DNA of 35,138 nucleotides from Clostridia bacterium. GTDB lineage: Bacteria > Bacillota > Clostridia > Christensenellales > Borkfalkiaceae. Below, one piece after another: positions 1 through 8,086 of the stretch (within the stretch, counting starts at the first letter, position 1; each line of letters opens with the position of its first letter). Below the pieces are notes generated by a model that did no database searches, was not told the origin of the DNA, and was given only the letters and a program-made list of their open reading frames with translations. Position numbers and translations under genes: made by a program. The DNA lies in the NCBI GenBank assembly GCA_017616695.1, contig JAFZXN010000050.1:1-35138 (forward strand). Direction: 5' to 3'.

Positions 1-10
1 ATTATCACGC

Positions 11-50
11 AAAAAAATACGACCAAGAAAAATCTTGCTCGTATTTTTTT
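11..50 (-). terminator. Intrinsic terminator after tRNA-Gly
   Basis: On the minus strand an A-rich run leads into the arms ATACGA and TCGTAT, then after a G-G mismatch CAAGA and TCTTG around a TTTT loop, and ends in seven T residues. This is a canonical rho-independent terminator immediately behind the tRNA 3' end. The matching A run on the other side would let it act in both directions. Confidence 0.85.
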
Positions 51-123
51 GGAGCGGGTAATGGGAATCGAACCCACCTCTCAAGCTTGGGAAGCTCGCA
101 TACTACCGATGTACTACACCCGC
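50..123 (-). tRNA. tRNA-Gly, anticodon CCC, CCA encoded
   Basis: The minus strand folds into a full cloverleaf. The acceptor stem is GCGGGTG with TACCCGC, the anticodon stem CGAGC with GCTTG, the anticodon loop TTCCCAA (anticodon CCC, reading GGG), and the T stem GTGGG with CCCAT around the loop TTCGATT. The 3' CCA is encoded in the DNA. The gene sits downstream of rplQ and is followed directly by a terminator. I see no clear promoter of its own, so it may be made by read-through from the ribosomal operon, or have a weak promoter in positions 124-249. Confidence 0.95.
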
Positions 124-249
124 AAATATTTATGTTTGTTATCTGATAATCGTGTTAGGGGTATTCGGGTTTTTAAGCCGATATATCGCTGTGATAAGGC
201 TATTTTAAAGGCTTGAAAAGCGTATCGACGTAAAGACAGCGCAAGCGCG

Positions 250-298
250 ACGGTCATTATTCAGGCGCATTTCATAAAGGAAATGCGCCTGAGACCGT
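250..298 (-). terminator. Hairpin closing the ribosomal protein operon (terminator-like)
   Basis: A perfect 13-bp inverted repeat (261-273 with 280-292, 6-nt loop ATAAAG) is extended by ACGGTC/GACCGT arms at 250-255 and 293-298. It lies 17 nt beyond the rplQ stop codon. No U tract follows on the minus strand, so it may stabilise the mRNA 3' end rather than terminate, or terminate with a factor. The rest of 124-314 holds nothing else I can support, apart from a short CGATATATCG palindrome. Confidence 0.5.
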
Positions 299-314
299 AA
301 TGATCATCGATAGA

Positions 315-821
315 TCAAACCAATTCGATGATAGCAACGTCGGCAGCGTCGCCACGGCGTTGACCGAGGTTATAGATCCTCGTGTAGCCGCCGCCCTGAC
401 CGCTTTCTTCGGCTCTTGCCGCGTACTTGGGAGCTATCTCGTTGAAAAGTCTTTCGACCACGGGGTGGTTGATGCCTTTGATCCTTGCCTTATAGTCGGC
501 TTTATTCTCGCCGTTCTTGCGAACGTCGGGGATGTCGTGGATCTTAGCCATAATTCTTCTTCTTGCGGCGAGTTTCTTGGGCCCGTCTTTAATGACCTTC
601 TTGGAAACGTCTTTACCCTTTTTATCTTTAACGGTAACGGTTTCTTCGATAGTGTCTTCGTAAGAATTGATAGCCGCGGTTATGATCTTTTCAACGTAAG
701 AACGAAGCTGTTTGGCTCTTGCCATAGTCGTTTCGATCTTGCCGTACCAAAGTAATTGCGTAGCCTGATTTTTCAATACCGACATTCTGATCGTCGTTGT
801 CATACCTAATTTTCCCGGCAT
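315..821 (-). CDS. rplQ: 50S ribosomal protein L17, long form
   Basis: L17 is a large-subunit protein near the peptide exit tunnel and the last gene of the alpha operon. The N-terminal third has the family core (GKLGMTTTIRMSVLKN, then IETTMARAKQLRSYVEKIIT), and the C-terminus ends in GGYTRIYNLGQRRGDAADVA. At 168 residues it is well above the roughly 115-130 usual in bacteria. The extra length is a Lys/Asp-rich stretch around residues 51-80 (SYEDTIEETVTVKDKKGK and following) and a stretch around 100-125. The start ATG has AGGAGG 8 nt upstream, inside the end of rpoA. The gap from rpoA is 3 nt, so translation is likely coupled. Confidence 0.96.
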   Translation of the reverse strand: MPGKLGMTTTIRMSVLKNQATQLLWYGKIETTMARAKQLRSYVEKIITAAINSYEDTIEETVTVKDKKGKDVSKKVIKDGPKKLAARRRIMAKIHDIPDVRKNGENKADYKARIKGINHPVVERLFNEIAPKYAARAEESGQGGGYTRIYNLGQRRGDAADVAIIELV

Positions 822-824
822 TTT

Positions 825-1781
825 TTAGTCCTCCTGTTCTTTGAGCGATAAGCCGTAACTTGCAAGTTTCAAAATAACTTCATCGAGTGACTTCTTGCCG
901 AGGTTACGAACTTTAAGCATATCTTCTTCTGTTTTCTTGGTCAGATCTTCGACCGTATGGATATTTGCACGCTTTAAGCAGTTGTAGGAACGGACGGAGA
1001 GGTCCATTTCCTCTATCTTCATTTCGAGGATCCTCGGGAGCGGATCGGCCGGTTGTTGTACCAGGATGCCGAGTGCGCCCATAGTTTCGCTTAAGGTGAC
1101 GAAGATATGGATATGCTCTTCGACTACTTTTGCAGCGAGAGAAACGACTTCTCTTCCCGCAATAGTGCCGTTCGTCCATACTTCGAGCACGAGCTTATCA
1201 AGATCCGTTCTCTGCCCGACGCGCGCATTTTCAACGGCGTAGCTGACCTTTTTAACAGGTGCGTATTTTGAGTCGACGGGGATATAACCTATCTCGCCCG
1301 TTTTGTTGTATTCGGCGCCCGTATAGCCGCGGCCTCTGCCGACGGTAACTTCAGCCGAAATATAATAGCCGTCTTCCACCTTGCAAAGGAATGCGTCGGG
1401 ATTGATTATCTCAATATCCGCAGGCAATTCCAGATCTGCCGCTGTGACCGTGCAGGGACCTTTCTTGTTGAGCATTATAACTTCTTTGAAAGCGGGATCC
1501 TGACTTACGGTTTTGAAGGAAACTTCTTTTAAGTTAAGAATTATCTCCGTTACGTCCTGTTGGACGCCTTCGATAGTGGAAAACTCGTGTCTGACGCCGA
1601 GCTCGGGTGCAAATTTGATACCTTGAGCCGCCGCACCGGGCAGTGAAGAGAGAAGCGTTCTTCTCATAGCGTTGCCGAGGGTAAGACCTAAACCCTTTTC
1701 AAGGGGTGCGACCGTGACCTTGGCATAGCTTTTATCTTCGCTTTCCTCGATGTCGATCTTGGGCATCTCAATTTCCATCAT
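825..1781 (-). CDS. rpoA: DNA-directed RNA polymerase subunit alpha
   Basis: The alpha subunit dimerises to nucleate RNA polymerase assembly and its C-terminal domain contacts UP elements and activators. The 318-residue protein has the N-terminal dimerisation domain (LGLTLGNAMRRTLLSSLPG near residue 35) and a complete alpha-CTD (from about residue 255, with LSVRSYNCLKRANIHTVEDL and VRNLGKKSLDEV). I start it at the ATGATG doublet at 1781 because GGAGG lies 11 nt upstream; the open frame continues 16 codons further upstream but through this ribosome binding site. It lies between rpsD and rplQ, the usual alpha-operon order. Confidence 0.97.
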   Translation of the reverse strand: MMEIEMPKIDIEESEDKSYAKVTVAPLEKGLGLTLGNAMRRTLLSSLPGAAAQGIKFAPELGVRHEFSTIEGVQQDVTEIILNLKEVSFKTVSQDPAFKEVIMLNKKGPCTVTAADLELPADIEIINPDAFLCKVEDGYYISAEVTVGRGRGYTGAEYNKTGEIGYIPVDSKYAPVKKVSYAVENARVGQRTDLDKLVLEVWTNGTIAGREVVSLAAKVVEEHIHIFVTLSETMGALGILVQQPADPLPRILEMKIEEMDLSVRSYNCLKRANIHTVEDLTKKTEEDMLKVRNLGKKSLDEVILKLASYGLSLKEQED

Positions 1782-1811
1782 GGGAATACTTACCTCCAAA
1801 TAAATTTTTTT

Positions 1812-1829
1812 GTGCTTGCCGTCAAGCAC
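1812..1829 (-). other. Hairpin between rpsD and rpoA
   Basis: A perfect 7-bp inverted repeat, GTGCTTG and CAAGCAC around a 4-nt loop, lies in the 62-nt rpsD-rpoA gap, just upstream of the rpoA ribosome binding site. On the minus strand it is followed by A residues, not T, so it is not an intrinsic terminator for this operon. It could tune rpoA translation or mRNA processing. Confidence 0.4.
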
Positions 1830-1843
1830 CGACAGAAGTTATA

Positions 1844-2470
1844 TTACTTGGAATACAACTCGACGATCATGTGTTCGGCGATCTGAGAATCGATATCTTC
1901 TCTCGTCGGTAACGCGATGACCTTTCCGGTAAGTGTTTCGGGATCGAATTCAACCCACTTGGGCATAGCCGCGTCTTTTTCAAGAGCTTTCAAAGCGGTG
2001 AAATACTTGTTTTCCTTTTTGTTTTCCTTGACTGCGATAACGTCGCCCAGATTGATCTGGTAAGACGGTATGTTGACGTTTCTACCGTTGACGGTAAAAT
2101 GAGCGTGCGTTACGAGCTGACGGGCCTGCGACCTTGAAGACGCGATACCCATTCTGTAAACGACGTTGTCAAGTCTTCTTTCAAGAAGGGAGAGCATGTT
2201 TTCGCCGGTTACGCCTTTCATACGGTCGGCTCTTTCGTAATACTCTCTGAACTGGCCTTCGAGTACGCCGTAGATCCTCTTGGTTTTCTGTTTCTCACGG
2301 AGCTGGAGTCCGTATTCGGAAACTTTCTTTCTCATATTGGCGTGTACGCCGGGGGCTACGGGCCTTCTTTCAAAAGGACAAGTACCCTTATAGCATCTGT
2401 CGCCCTTCAAAAATAATTTTGCGCCTTCACGTCTGCAAAGACGGCATTTCGAACCTGTATATTTAGCCAT
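1844..2470 (-). CDS. rpsD: 30S ribosomal protein S4, zinc-binding form
   Basis: S4 is a primary 16S rRNA binder that starts assembly of the small subunit body. The 208-residue protein has the N-terminal zinc knuckle (Cys9, Cys12, Cys26, Cys31) of C+ S4 proteins, then the S4 RNA-binding domain ([20 protein letters not shown] near residues 91-110). Length is typical for the family. AAGGAG lies upstream of the ATG. S4 is the autoregulator of this operon in E. coli and of its own gene in B. subtilis; whether it does so here cannot be seen directly. Confidence 0.98.
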   Translation of the reverse strand: MAKYTGSKCRLCRREGAKLFLKGDRCYKGTCPFERRPVAPGVHANMRKKVSEYGLQLREKQKTKRIYGVLEGQFREYYERADRMKGVTGENMLSLLERRLDNVVYRMGIASSRSQARQLVTHAHFTVNGRNVNIPSYQINLGDVIAVKENKKENKYFTALKALEKDAAMPKWVEFDPETLTGKVIALPTREDIDSQIAEHMIVELYSK

Positions 2471-2481
2471 AATTTATCTCC

Positions 2482-2874
2482 TTATACTCTACGACGTTTA
2501 GGCGGTCTGCAACCGTTGTGAGGAATGGGGGAAACGTCTTGTATCAAAGTAACTTCGATACCGCATACGCCCATAGCTCTGATAGCCGATTCTCTGCCCT
2601 GACCGGGACCTTTAACGTACACTTCGACAGATCTCAAACCGTGTTCCATAGCGGCTCTTGCAGCCTGTTCGGCAGCCTGTTGAGCGGCAAACGGAGTGGA
2701 CTTTCTCGAACCTCTGAACCCGAGCGCGCCCGCCGAGCAGTGAGAAATGGTGTTACCGTTCATATCGGTAATAGTGACGATGGTGTTATTGAAGGAAGAC
2801 TGGATATGGACTTGACCTTTATCGATCTTCTTGATCTCTCTACGTCTTCTGATGACCTTTTTTGCTTGTGCCAT
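2482..2874 (-). CDS. rpsK: 30S ribosomal protein S11
   Basis: S11 forms part of the platform of the small subunit around the mRNA exit and Shine-Dalgarno cleft. The 130-residue protein has the family core ([18 protein letters not shown], then [18 protein letters not shown]) and the invariant basic C-terminus ([15 protein letters not shown]). The length is standard. It lies 11 nt before rpsD and 10 nt after rpsM in the alpha block. Confidence 0.98.
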   Translation of the reverse strand: MAQAKKVIRRRREIKKIDKGQVHIQSSFNNTIVTITDMNGNTISHCSAGALGFRGSRKSTPFAAQQAAEQAARAAMEHGLRSVEVYVKGPGQGRESAIRAMGVCGIEVTLIQDVSPIPHNGCRPPKRRRV

Positions 2875-2884
2875 AATTCACCTC

Positions 2885-3262
2885 TTACTTGCCTGCAGTT
2901 TTCTTCTTGGCAACCGTTCTTCTCGGACCTTTTCTCGTCCTCGCGTTCCTCTTGGAACTCTGACCTCTGACGGGAAGGTTCTTTCTGTGCCTTACTCCGC
3001 GGTAGGAGCCGATCTCTATAAGTCTCTTGATGTTCATGCTGACTTCGGACTTAAGTTCGCCTTCTACGTGGAGATTGTGTTCGATATATTCTCTTATCTT
3101 AGAAATATCGTCTTCGGTAAGATCCTTAACTCTCGTGTCGGGATCAACGCCGGTTTCCTGTAAAATTTTAGTCGCGGTAGGTCTGCCGATACCGTAGATA
3201 TAAGTAAGACCTATTTCCACGCGCTTTTCTCTCGGTAAATCAACACCCGAAATACGTGCCAT
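2885..3262 (-). CDS. rpsM: 30S ribosomal protein S13
   Basis: S13 sits in the head of the small subunit and bridges to the large subunit and the P-site tRNA. The 125-residue protein starts [19 protein letters not shown], has the helix-hairpin-helix region ([18 protein letters not shown]), and ends in the basic tail [14 protein letters not shown] that reaches the tRNA. GGAGG lies 11 nt before the ATG. It heads the alpha block and is preceded by an unusually long 253-nt spacer, the place where S4 represses translation in E. coli. Confidence 0.98.
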   Translation of the reverse strand: MARISGVDLPREKRVEIGLTYIYGIGRPTATKILQETGVDPDTRVKDLTEDDISKIREYIEHNLHVEGELKSEVSMNIKRLIEIGSYRGVRHRKNLPVRGQSSKRNARTRKGPRRTVAKKKTAGK

Positions 3263-3515
3263 TTTTTACTTATCCTCCAAAAAATGTAAAATAAATTGTA
3301 ATGATCTATATATAATATCTCACGAAGCAAGCCGTAAAAATTCGGAATGTCGGCTTGAAACTTAACGTGAAATTTGTTTCCGTGTTCACGAAAACGTCCT
3401 CATAAAGCGAAGCGTATCTTATTTAAAAGCATTCCGCCCGCACCGAAAACGTTTTCCGTGAGGTGTCGTGCCGTGAACGGATACCCGTTCGGCCGCAAAA
3501 GCGACCGACGTTTTG
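3263..3515 (-). promoter_or_regulatory. Structured 253-nt spacer before rpsM (possible alpha-block leader)
   Basis: No gene was found here, although neighbouring gaps are 10-11 nt. Three inverted repeats occupy it: GCCG-AACGG with CCGTT-CGGC at 3470-3493; CGTGAA with TTCACG at 3366-3390; and CAAGCCG with CGGCTTG at 3328-3357. A 12-nt palindrome GAAAACGTTTTC lies near 3446-3457. A weak promoter is possible close to rpsM (TTTACG, then TATATA after 18 nt), but it matches poorly. The position equals that of the S4 translational operator in E. coli; that role is inference. Confidence 0.45.
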
Positions 3516-3632
3516 TCAGCCTTGGCGCTGCTTATGGGATTTGTTCTTGGAACAAATGACCATAACTTTGCCTTCTCTTTTAATGACCTTGCATTTATCG
3601 CACATAGGCTTAACAGACGGTCTAACCTTCAT
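3516..3632 (-). CDS. rpmJ: 50S ribosomal protein L36, zinc-binding form
   Basis: L36 is a small zinc-ribbon protein of the large subunit. This 38-residue frame begins [19 protein letters not shown] and carries the complete C-x2-C-x12-C-x5-H ligand set (Cys11, Cys14, Cys27, His33), so it is the zinc-dependent form. GGAGG lies 9 nt before the ATG. Its position between infA and rpsM is canonical, but unlike the usual tight packing it is flanked by long structured spacers on both sides. Confidence 0.97.
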   Translation of the reverse strand: MKVRPSVKPMCDKCKVIKREGKVMVICSKNKSHKQRQG

Positions 3633-3807
3633 TTTTTAAATCCTCCGAAAATTTTTGTCCGCAAATTCCAACGGACTGTAAAGTTTTTTTACGGTCAATG
3701 CCCGCGCATATATTTCGCGCGATCCCGACAAAAAGCCGTAAGATTTCGTTCAAAGAATGACCTTTGATTGTTTCTTGGTCGTCGGCATTCTGCCGACAAG
3801 ACCGCGT
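3633..3807 (-). other. Structured 175-nt spacer between infA and rpmJ
   Basis: The gap holds no reading frame of note. Just after the infA stop is a perfect hairpin, GTCGGCA with TGCCGAC around TTC (3781-3797), extended by GGTC/GACC arms. Further on, a larger fold pairs TTACGG and CCGTAA (3689-3694 with 3736-3741) and encloses CGCGC/GCGCG arms (3703-3707 with 3717-3721). No U tract follows either, so these are not simple intrinsic terminators. An mRNA processing or regulatory role is possible. Confidence 0.4.
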
Positions 3808-4029
3808 TCAGTTCTTGCTACGCCAAACGATTCTGCCTTTGGTAAGGTCGTACGGGCTCATTTCGAGTTTTACGCTGTCACCCGGGATTATCTTGATGAA
3901 GTTCATTCTCAATTTCCCCGAAATGTACGCGGTGATAACGTATCCGTTGGAAAGTTTGACCTTAAAGGTAGCGTTCGGCAGTGCTTCGACAATCACGCCT
4001 TCAGCTTCGATTACGTCGTTTTTTGACAC
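3808..4029 (-). CDS. infA: Translation initiation factor IF-1
   Basis: IF-1 blocks the A site of the small subunit during initiation. The 73-residue protein is a single OB-fold with the family pattern ([40 protein letters not shown], and the end [12 protein letters not shown]). The start codon is GTG at 4029, with GGAGG 7 nt upstream, which decides the start; there is no better ATG. It follows map after a 76-nt gap and precedes rpmJ after 175 nt. Confidence 0.97.
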   Translation of the reverse strand: MSKNDVIEAEGVIVEALPNATFKVKLSNGYVITAYISGKLRMNFIKIIPGDSVKLEMSPYDLTKGRIVWRSKN

Positions 4030-4080
4030 TGATCCGCCTCCAGATTTATTTTGATATAGCCTTTCGGCTTACGTGAGGTC

Positions 4081-4097
4081 GCGGTATTATCTACCGC
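4081..4097 (-). other. Hairpin in the map-infA gap
   Basis: A 6-bp perfect inverted repeat, GCGGTA and TACCGC around a 5-nt loop, lies just downstream of the map stop codon in a 76-nt gap. Outer bases CGTG/CACG can extend it with an internal loop. No U tract follows on the minus strand. It may mark an mRNA processing site between map and infA. Confidence 0.35.
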
Positions 4098-4105
4098 ACG
4101 TTAGC

Positions 4106-4843
4106 TTATAAAGTAAGTATCTCAACTCCGTTTTCGGTCAGAGCTATCGTGTTTTCATAGTGAGCGGAAGGAAGCCCGTCTTTAGTGACGCATTTCCAAC
4201 CGTCGATAACGACTTCATAGCCACCCATATTGATCATGGGTTCGACGGCTATGCACATATTTCTCCGTAGCCTTACGCCGACGCCCGCCTTTCCGAAATT
4301 CGGAACGGAAGGATCTTCGTGGACGTGCCTGCCGATACCGTGCCCGACCATATCTCTCACGACGGAAAAACCGTTGCTCTCCGCGTGCGATTGTACGGCG
4401 TGACCGATATCGCCCAAAGCCGCGCCTATCATCACCGTTTCCACCGCTTTGAAAAAGCACTCTCTCGTCACTTCGACGAGTTTTTGCGTTCTCGGCGCAA
4501 CGTTGCCCATCATAAACGTTCTTGCGGCGTCGCCGTGGTAACCGTTTATGTAGGCGCCTACGTCAACGCTTACGATGTCGCCGTCTTTAATGATCCTGTC
4601 GGACGGAAAACCGTGCACGACCTCTTCGTTGACGGAAATGCAAGTCGCCGCGGGAAACCCGTACAGACCGAGAAAAGAAGGTTTTGCTCCGCAGGCGGTT
4701 ATATAATCGTGCGCGAGCTTATCGACTTCTTTGGTCGTCATTCCGATCTTGATGTTATCTTCAACGAGTTTCAACACGTCGCCGGTGATCTGACCGGCTT
4801 TACGCATTTTTTCTATTTCTTCATCGGTCTTGATGTAGATCAT
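4106..4843 (-). CDS. map: Methionine aminopeptidase, type I
   Basis: This enzyme removes the N-terminal methionine of new proteins at the ribosome. The 245-residue protein is the compact type Ia form without a zinc-finger extension. The five dimetal ligands are present: Asp94, Asp105, His168, Glu201 and Glu230, in the contexts VSVDVGAYINGYHGDAAR, MVGHGIGRHVHEDP, AVEPMINMG and HYENTIAL. Its ATG overlaps the adk stop codon (ATGA), so the two are translationally coupled. The secY-adk-map-infA order is classic for Firmicutes. Confidence 0.98.
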   Translation of the reverse strand: MIYIKTDEEIEKMRKAGQITGDVLKLVEDNIKIGMTTKEVDKLAHDYITACGAKPSFLGLYGFPAATCISVNEEVVHGFPSDRIIKDGDIVSVDVGAYINGYHGDAARTFMMGNVAPRTQKLVEVTRECFFKAVETVMIGAALGDIGHAVQSHAESNGFSVVRDMVGHGIGRHVHEDPSVPNFGKAGVGVRLRRNMCIAVEPMINMGGYEVVIDGWKCVTKDGLPSAHYENTIALTENGVEILTL

Positions 4844-5460
4844 TTGAGCGCCTTCGAAATTTCAGACAACACGTCTTTTGCGGCAAGGTCGCCGTTGACT
4901 TTTTTAAGGATACCCCTTTCCGCATAGAAATCTATGAGCGGGGCGGTCTTGTTTGCGTAAACGAAGAGCCTTTCTTTAACGGTATCTTCCTTATCGTCGT
5001 CGCGGTGGATAAGATCTCCGCCGCATTTCTCGCATACGCGTTTTTCGCCGATAAAGTCGACGTGATAAGACTCCGCGCATTTTCCGCAAACGCGCCTGCC
5101 GATGATCCTGTGCATGAGTTTTTCGTGCGGAACGTCTATCTCGATGACGACGTCCACCTTCGAAAAGCCTTCGAGAGCTTTAGCCTGTGCGACCGTTCTC
5201 GGAAACCCGTCGAGAAGATATCCGTTTTTGCAGTCGGCCTCGGCAAGCCTTAATCTGACTATTTCTTCGGTAACGCTGTCGGGCACCAACTCGCCCCTAT
5301 CGATATAGCTTTTGGCTATTTTACCGATAGGCGTAAGTTCTTTGATATGACGCCTGAAAATGTCGCCCGTAGAAATATGCGGGATATTTAGCATTTCGCA
5401 AAGCATCGAAGCCTGCGTGCCTTTTCCTGCCCCGGGGGCACCGAGTAAAACTATGTTCAT
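4840..5460 (-). CDS. adk: Adenylate kinase, zinc LID form
   Basis: Adenylate kinase interconverts ATP plus AMP with two ADP in the cytoplasm. The 206-residue protein has the P-loop GAPGAGKGT (residues 7-15), the AMP-binding ISTGDIFR, and LDGFPRT. The LID carries a four-Cys zinc site (Cys125, Cys128, Cys143, Cys146), as in many Gram-positive enzymes. I start it at the ATG of MNIVLLG (5460). An in-frame TTG lies 5 codons earlier, but neither has a good ribosome binding site, so start strength is unclear. It overlaps map by 4 nt. Confidence 0.97.
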   Translation of the reverse strand: MNIVLLGAPGAGKGTQASMLCEMLNIPHISTGDIFRRHIKELTPIGKIAKSYIDRGELVPDSVTEEIVRLRLAEADCKNGYLLDGFPRTVAQAKALEGFSKVDVVIEIDVPHEKLMHRIIGRRVCGKCAESYHVDFIGEKRVCEKCGGDLIHRDDDKEDTVKERLFVYANKTAPLIDFYAERGILKKVNGDLAAKDVLSEISKALK

Positions 5461-5560
5461 CGAAATCAAATTCAAAAAGATCTGCCGTTCGGAGTTTACA
5501 CCGCTAATTACGGAGACGGCAATTATTTATTGCCGCACTCCGAACGGTCGTAAGACTTTC
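5461..5560 (-). other. Structured spacer between secY and adk
   Basis: The 100-nt gap contains a perfect 11-bp inverted repeat (5485-5495 with 5537-5547, CCGTTCGGAGT and its complement) enclosing a second hairpin, CGGCAA with TTGCCG (5517-5522 with 5530-5535). The outer arms therefore hold an inner stem, a fold suited to protein binding or RNase processing. No U tract follows. adk just after it lacks a clear ribosome binding site, so this fold may affect adk translation. Confidence 0.45.
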
Positions 5561-6874
5561 TTATTTAAGGAAGCCTTTGTAGTTTTTCATCATTATCTGC
5601 GATTCGAGAGCCGTATTGAATTCGAGAGCGACCGATACGCAGATTATAAGGCCCGTTGCGCTGAATACCGACGACGTGCTCGGATCGATAAGTCTGAAGA
5701 CTATCGCGGGAACGAGTGCGATAAACGCGAGGAATATTGCGCCGAAAAGCGTTATCCTGTTCTGGATCCTCTTAAGATATTCCGCAGTGGGTTTCCCGGG
5801 ACGAATGCCGAGAATGAAACCGCCGTTTTGCTGAATGGTCTTGGAGATGTCTTCGGGGTTGAACTGTATCTGCGAGTAGAAGAACGCAAATGCAAGTATC
5901 AACAGTGCGAGAACGACCATATAAAGCCACGAACTCGTACCCATGTTGCTCTGCCACCAGACGTGAGCGGGGCTGCCCGACCAGAACATCGTCATGATCA
6001 TTTCGGGGAAGGACAGAATGGAGAATGCGAATATAAGGGGCATAACGCCGTTCGCATTGACCTTGATGGGGATAACGGTCGACTGACCGCCGTACATCTT
6101 TCTGCCTTTGACCTGCTTGGCGTACTGAACGGGAACTCTTCTTTCGGCAAGTTCCACCCAGACGATAAGCCCGAAAACGACAACGATCGCGATAATGTAA
6201 CCGATTATTGCCCAGAACTTATTGAGGTCGAAACCTTGCGTCACGAACGTGATGATCGAATTGAGGAAAGCGTTGCCCGCCGTTGCGAGGATACCTACGA
6301 AGATGAGGAGCGAAATACCGTTGGAAACGCCGTATTCGGTGATCCTTTCGCCTATCCATACGGTAACGAGCGCGCCCGCCGCGTAGAAAGCGACGATGAC
6401 GATATAAGCAAGCCATACCTGATCGAAGAGTATCTGGCTCAAAGCAAGATGACCTTCGGCGTCAACGATATTGGCGTTGAACGATACGAGGATACCGATA
6501 GCTTGGATTATAGCAAGTATCAGCGCGCCGTATCTCGTCAATTTGGCTATCTTTTTCTGACCTTCTTCGCCCTGCTTGCTCATTCTTTCGAGTGCGGGGA
6601 TAGCTACGGTCAGAAGCTGCAAAATAATCGAAGCGTTGATGTAAGGGCCGATACCCATAGCGAACCAGGTGCCGTTTGCAAGCGCGCCACCGGTCATCAT
6701 ACTCATAATGCTCAAGTACGACGCGGCCGCGATCCCTTCGGAAAAGCTGCCGGTACCTACGCCGGGAACGGGGATATAGCACCCTATTCTGTAAATCAGG
6801 ATGAAAAGAAGAGTCATCCAGATCTTGATCCTGATTTCTTTTACCTTAAAGGCATTTTTTAATGTTTCAAACAT
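5561..6874 (-). CDS. secY: Preprotein translocase subunit SecY
   Basis: SecY is the channel subunit of the Sec translocon in the cytoplasmic membrane. The 437-residue protein has ten predictable hydrophobic segments, starting with IKIWMTLLFILIYRIGCYIP. Family hallmarks are PVPGV after the first segment, the plug region near residues 55-75 (MTGGALANGTWFAMGIGPYINASII), and the cytosolic loop ERRVPVQYAKQVKGRKMYGG. GGAGG lies 7 nt before the ATG. It follows rplO by 25 nt and is at the usual end of the spc block. Confidence 0.98.
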   Translation of the reverse strand: MFETLKNAFKVKEIRIKIWMTLLFILIYRIGCYIPVPGVGTGSFSEGIAAASYLSIMSMMTGGALANGTWFAMGIGPYINASIILQLLTVAIPALERMSKQGEEGQKKIAKLTRYGALILAIIQAIGILVSFNANIVDAEGHLALSQILFDQVWLAYIVIVAFYAAGALVTVWIGERITEYGVSNGISLLIFVGILATAGNAFLNSIITFVTQGFDLNKFWAIIGYIIAIVVVFGLIVWVELAERRVPVQYAKQVKGRKMYGGQSTVIPIKVNANGVMPLIFAFSILSFPEMIMTMFWSGSPAHVWWQSNMGTSSWLYMVVLALLILAFAFFYSQIQFNPEDISKTIQQNGGFILGIRPGKPTAEYLKRIQNRITLFGAIFLAFIALVPAIVFRLIDPSTSSVFSATGLIICVSVALEFNTALESQIMMKNYKGFLK

Positions 6875-6899
6875 TTTTACCCTCCGCTACAGGAAACCG

Positions 6900-7346
6900 T
6901 TATACGATCTCACAAGTGCCGCCGAGTTTTTCGATGGCTTCTTTGGCGCCGGCGGAGAATGCCTTCGCCTGAACGGTCAATTTGACGGTAAGTTCTCCGT
7001 TGCCCAAAACTTTGAGCCCGTAAGAATTCTTTACTTCGTTGATAAGACCGTTTACGAAGAGAAGATCGTAATTGACAACGGTGCCTTCTTCAAAGCCGTT
7101 GAAAGCGGATACGTTGACCACCGTGTAGACTTTGCGGAATTTATTGTTGAAGCCGCGCTTGGGGGAACGTCTCGTCAAAGGCATCTGACCGCCTTCGAAT
7201 CCCGGACGAACGCCGCCGCCGCTTCTCGCCCATTGACCTTTATGACCTTTGGTCGAAGTCTTGCCCGTACCGGAACCGATACCGCGGCCTACTCTCTTTT
7301 CTTTGGTTCTTGAACCGACTTGCGGTTGTAAACTTCCTAATCTCAT
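6900..7346 (-). CDS. rplO: 50S ribosomal protein L15
   Basis: L15 is a late-assembling large-subunit protein. The 148-residue protein has the Gly/Arg-rich N-terminal extension that threads into rRNA ([20 protein letters not shown], then [20 protein letters not shown]) and a globular C-terminal part ending in [14 protein letters not shown]. The length is normal. It lies 10 nt after rpmD and just before secY. Confidence 0.98.
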   Translation of the reverse strand: MRLGSLQPQVGSRTKEKRVGRGIGSGTGKTSTKGHKGQWARSGGGVRPGFEGGQMPLTRRSPKRGFNNKFRKVYTVVNVSAFNGFEEGTVVNYDLLFVNGLINEVKNSYGLKVLGNGELTVKLTVQAKAFSAGAKEAIEKLGGTCEIV

Positions 7347-7356
7347 AATTTACCTC

Positions 7357-7542
7357 TTAAACCTTCTCAACCTTTACAAGGTGACTGATCTTTGCCAACT
7401 TACCCTGAAGGCAAGCGTTGTCTTCAAATACCTTGGATTGATGAATTTTGGTAAGCCCCAACGACGCCACGGTGTCTTTTTGGACCTTTAAGCAGCCGAT
7501 AGTGCTTCTTGTAAGGGTAACTTTTACTTTATTATTTTCCAT
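7357..7542 (-). CDS. rpmD: 50S ribosomal protein L30
   Basis: L30 is a small large-subunit protein. The 61-residue frame fits the bacterial family: KVKVTLTRSTIGCLKVQKDT, then LGLTKIHQSKVFEDNACLQG, ending in ISHLVKVEKV. A GGAGG lies upstream of the ATG. It sits between rpsE and rplO with gaps of 10-13 nt, its canonical place. Confidence 0.97.
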   Translation of the reverse strand: MENNKVKVTLTRSTIGCLKVQKDTVASLGLTKIHQSKVFEDNACLQGKLAKISHLVKVEKV

Positions 7543-7555
7543 AATAAAAGCCTCC

Positions 7556-8074
7556 TTAACCTAAAACTTCTTCCACGGTCTTGCCGCGAAGAACGGCTAT
7601 CTGTTCAGCTGTTCTTAACTCTTTCAAACCTTCAACGGTGGCTTTGACCATGTTGATGGGGTTGCTGGTGCCGTGAGATTTAGTTCTGATGTTTTTGATA
7701 CCGCATGCCTCCATGACCGCACGGACGGGGCCGCCGGCTATAACGCCGGTACCTTCTTCGGCGGGCAGCATAAGTATGGAACCTCTGCCGAACTTGCCGA
7801 TAACGCTGTGAGGAATGGTAGTGCCAAGGAGAGATATATCAGTCATACTCTTTTTGGCCTGCGAGGTGGCTTTTTCGATAGCTTCGGGTACTTCGTTGGC
7901 TTTGCCCATTCCGTAACCGACTTTACCGTTCTCGTCGCCTACGACTACGAGAGCCGCAAACCTCATTTTTCTACCGCCCTTGACAACTTTGGTGATACGG
8001 TTTACGCAAATAAGTTTTTTATTCAAACCGTCTTTTTCTTCCGGTCTTCTTTGACCTCTTTGTTCTCTTGCCAT
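7556..8074 (-). CDS. rpsE: 30S ribosomal protein S5
   Basis: S5 helps form the mRNA entry channel and affects decoding accuracy. The 172-residue protein has the double-stranded-RNA-binding-like N-terminal domain ([20 protein letters not shown], then [20 protein letters not shown]) and the C-terminal domain ([20 protein letters not shown], then [18 protein letters not shown]). A GAGAC run precedes the ATG, a weaker binding site than at its neighbours. The length is normal. Confidence 0.98.
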   Translation of the reverse strand: MAREQRGQRRPEEKDGLNKKLICVNRITKVVKGGRKMRFAALVVVGDENGKVGYGMGKANEVPEAIEKATSQAKKSMTDISLLGTTIPHSVIGKFGRGSILMLPAEEGTGVIAGGPVRAVMEACGIKNIRTKSHGTSNPINMVKATVEGLKELRTAEQIAVLRGKTVEEVLG

Positions 8075-8086
8075 AACCGTCTCCTA

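Noticed and set aside
5360-6862. 500-codon plus-strand frame opposite secY
   Set aside because: It is a mirror of the conserved SecY gene, has no start signal, and its product is a charged sequence unlike any family.
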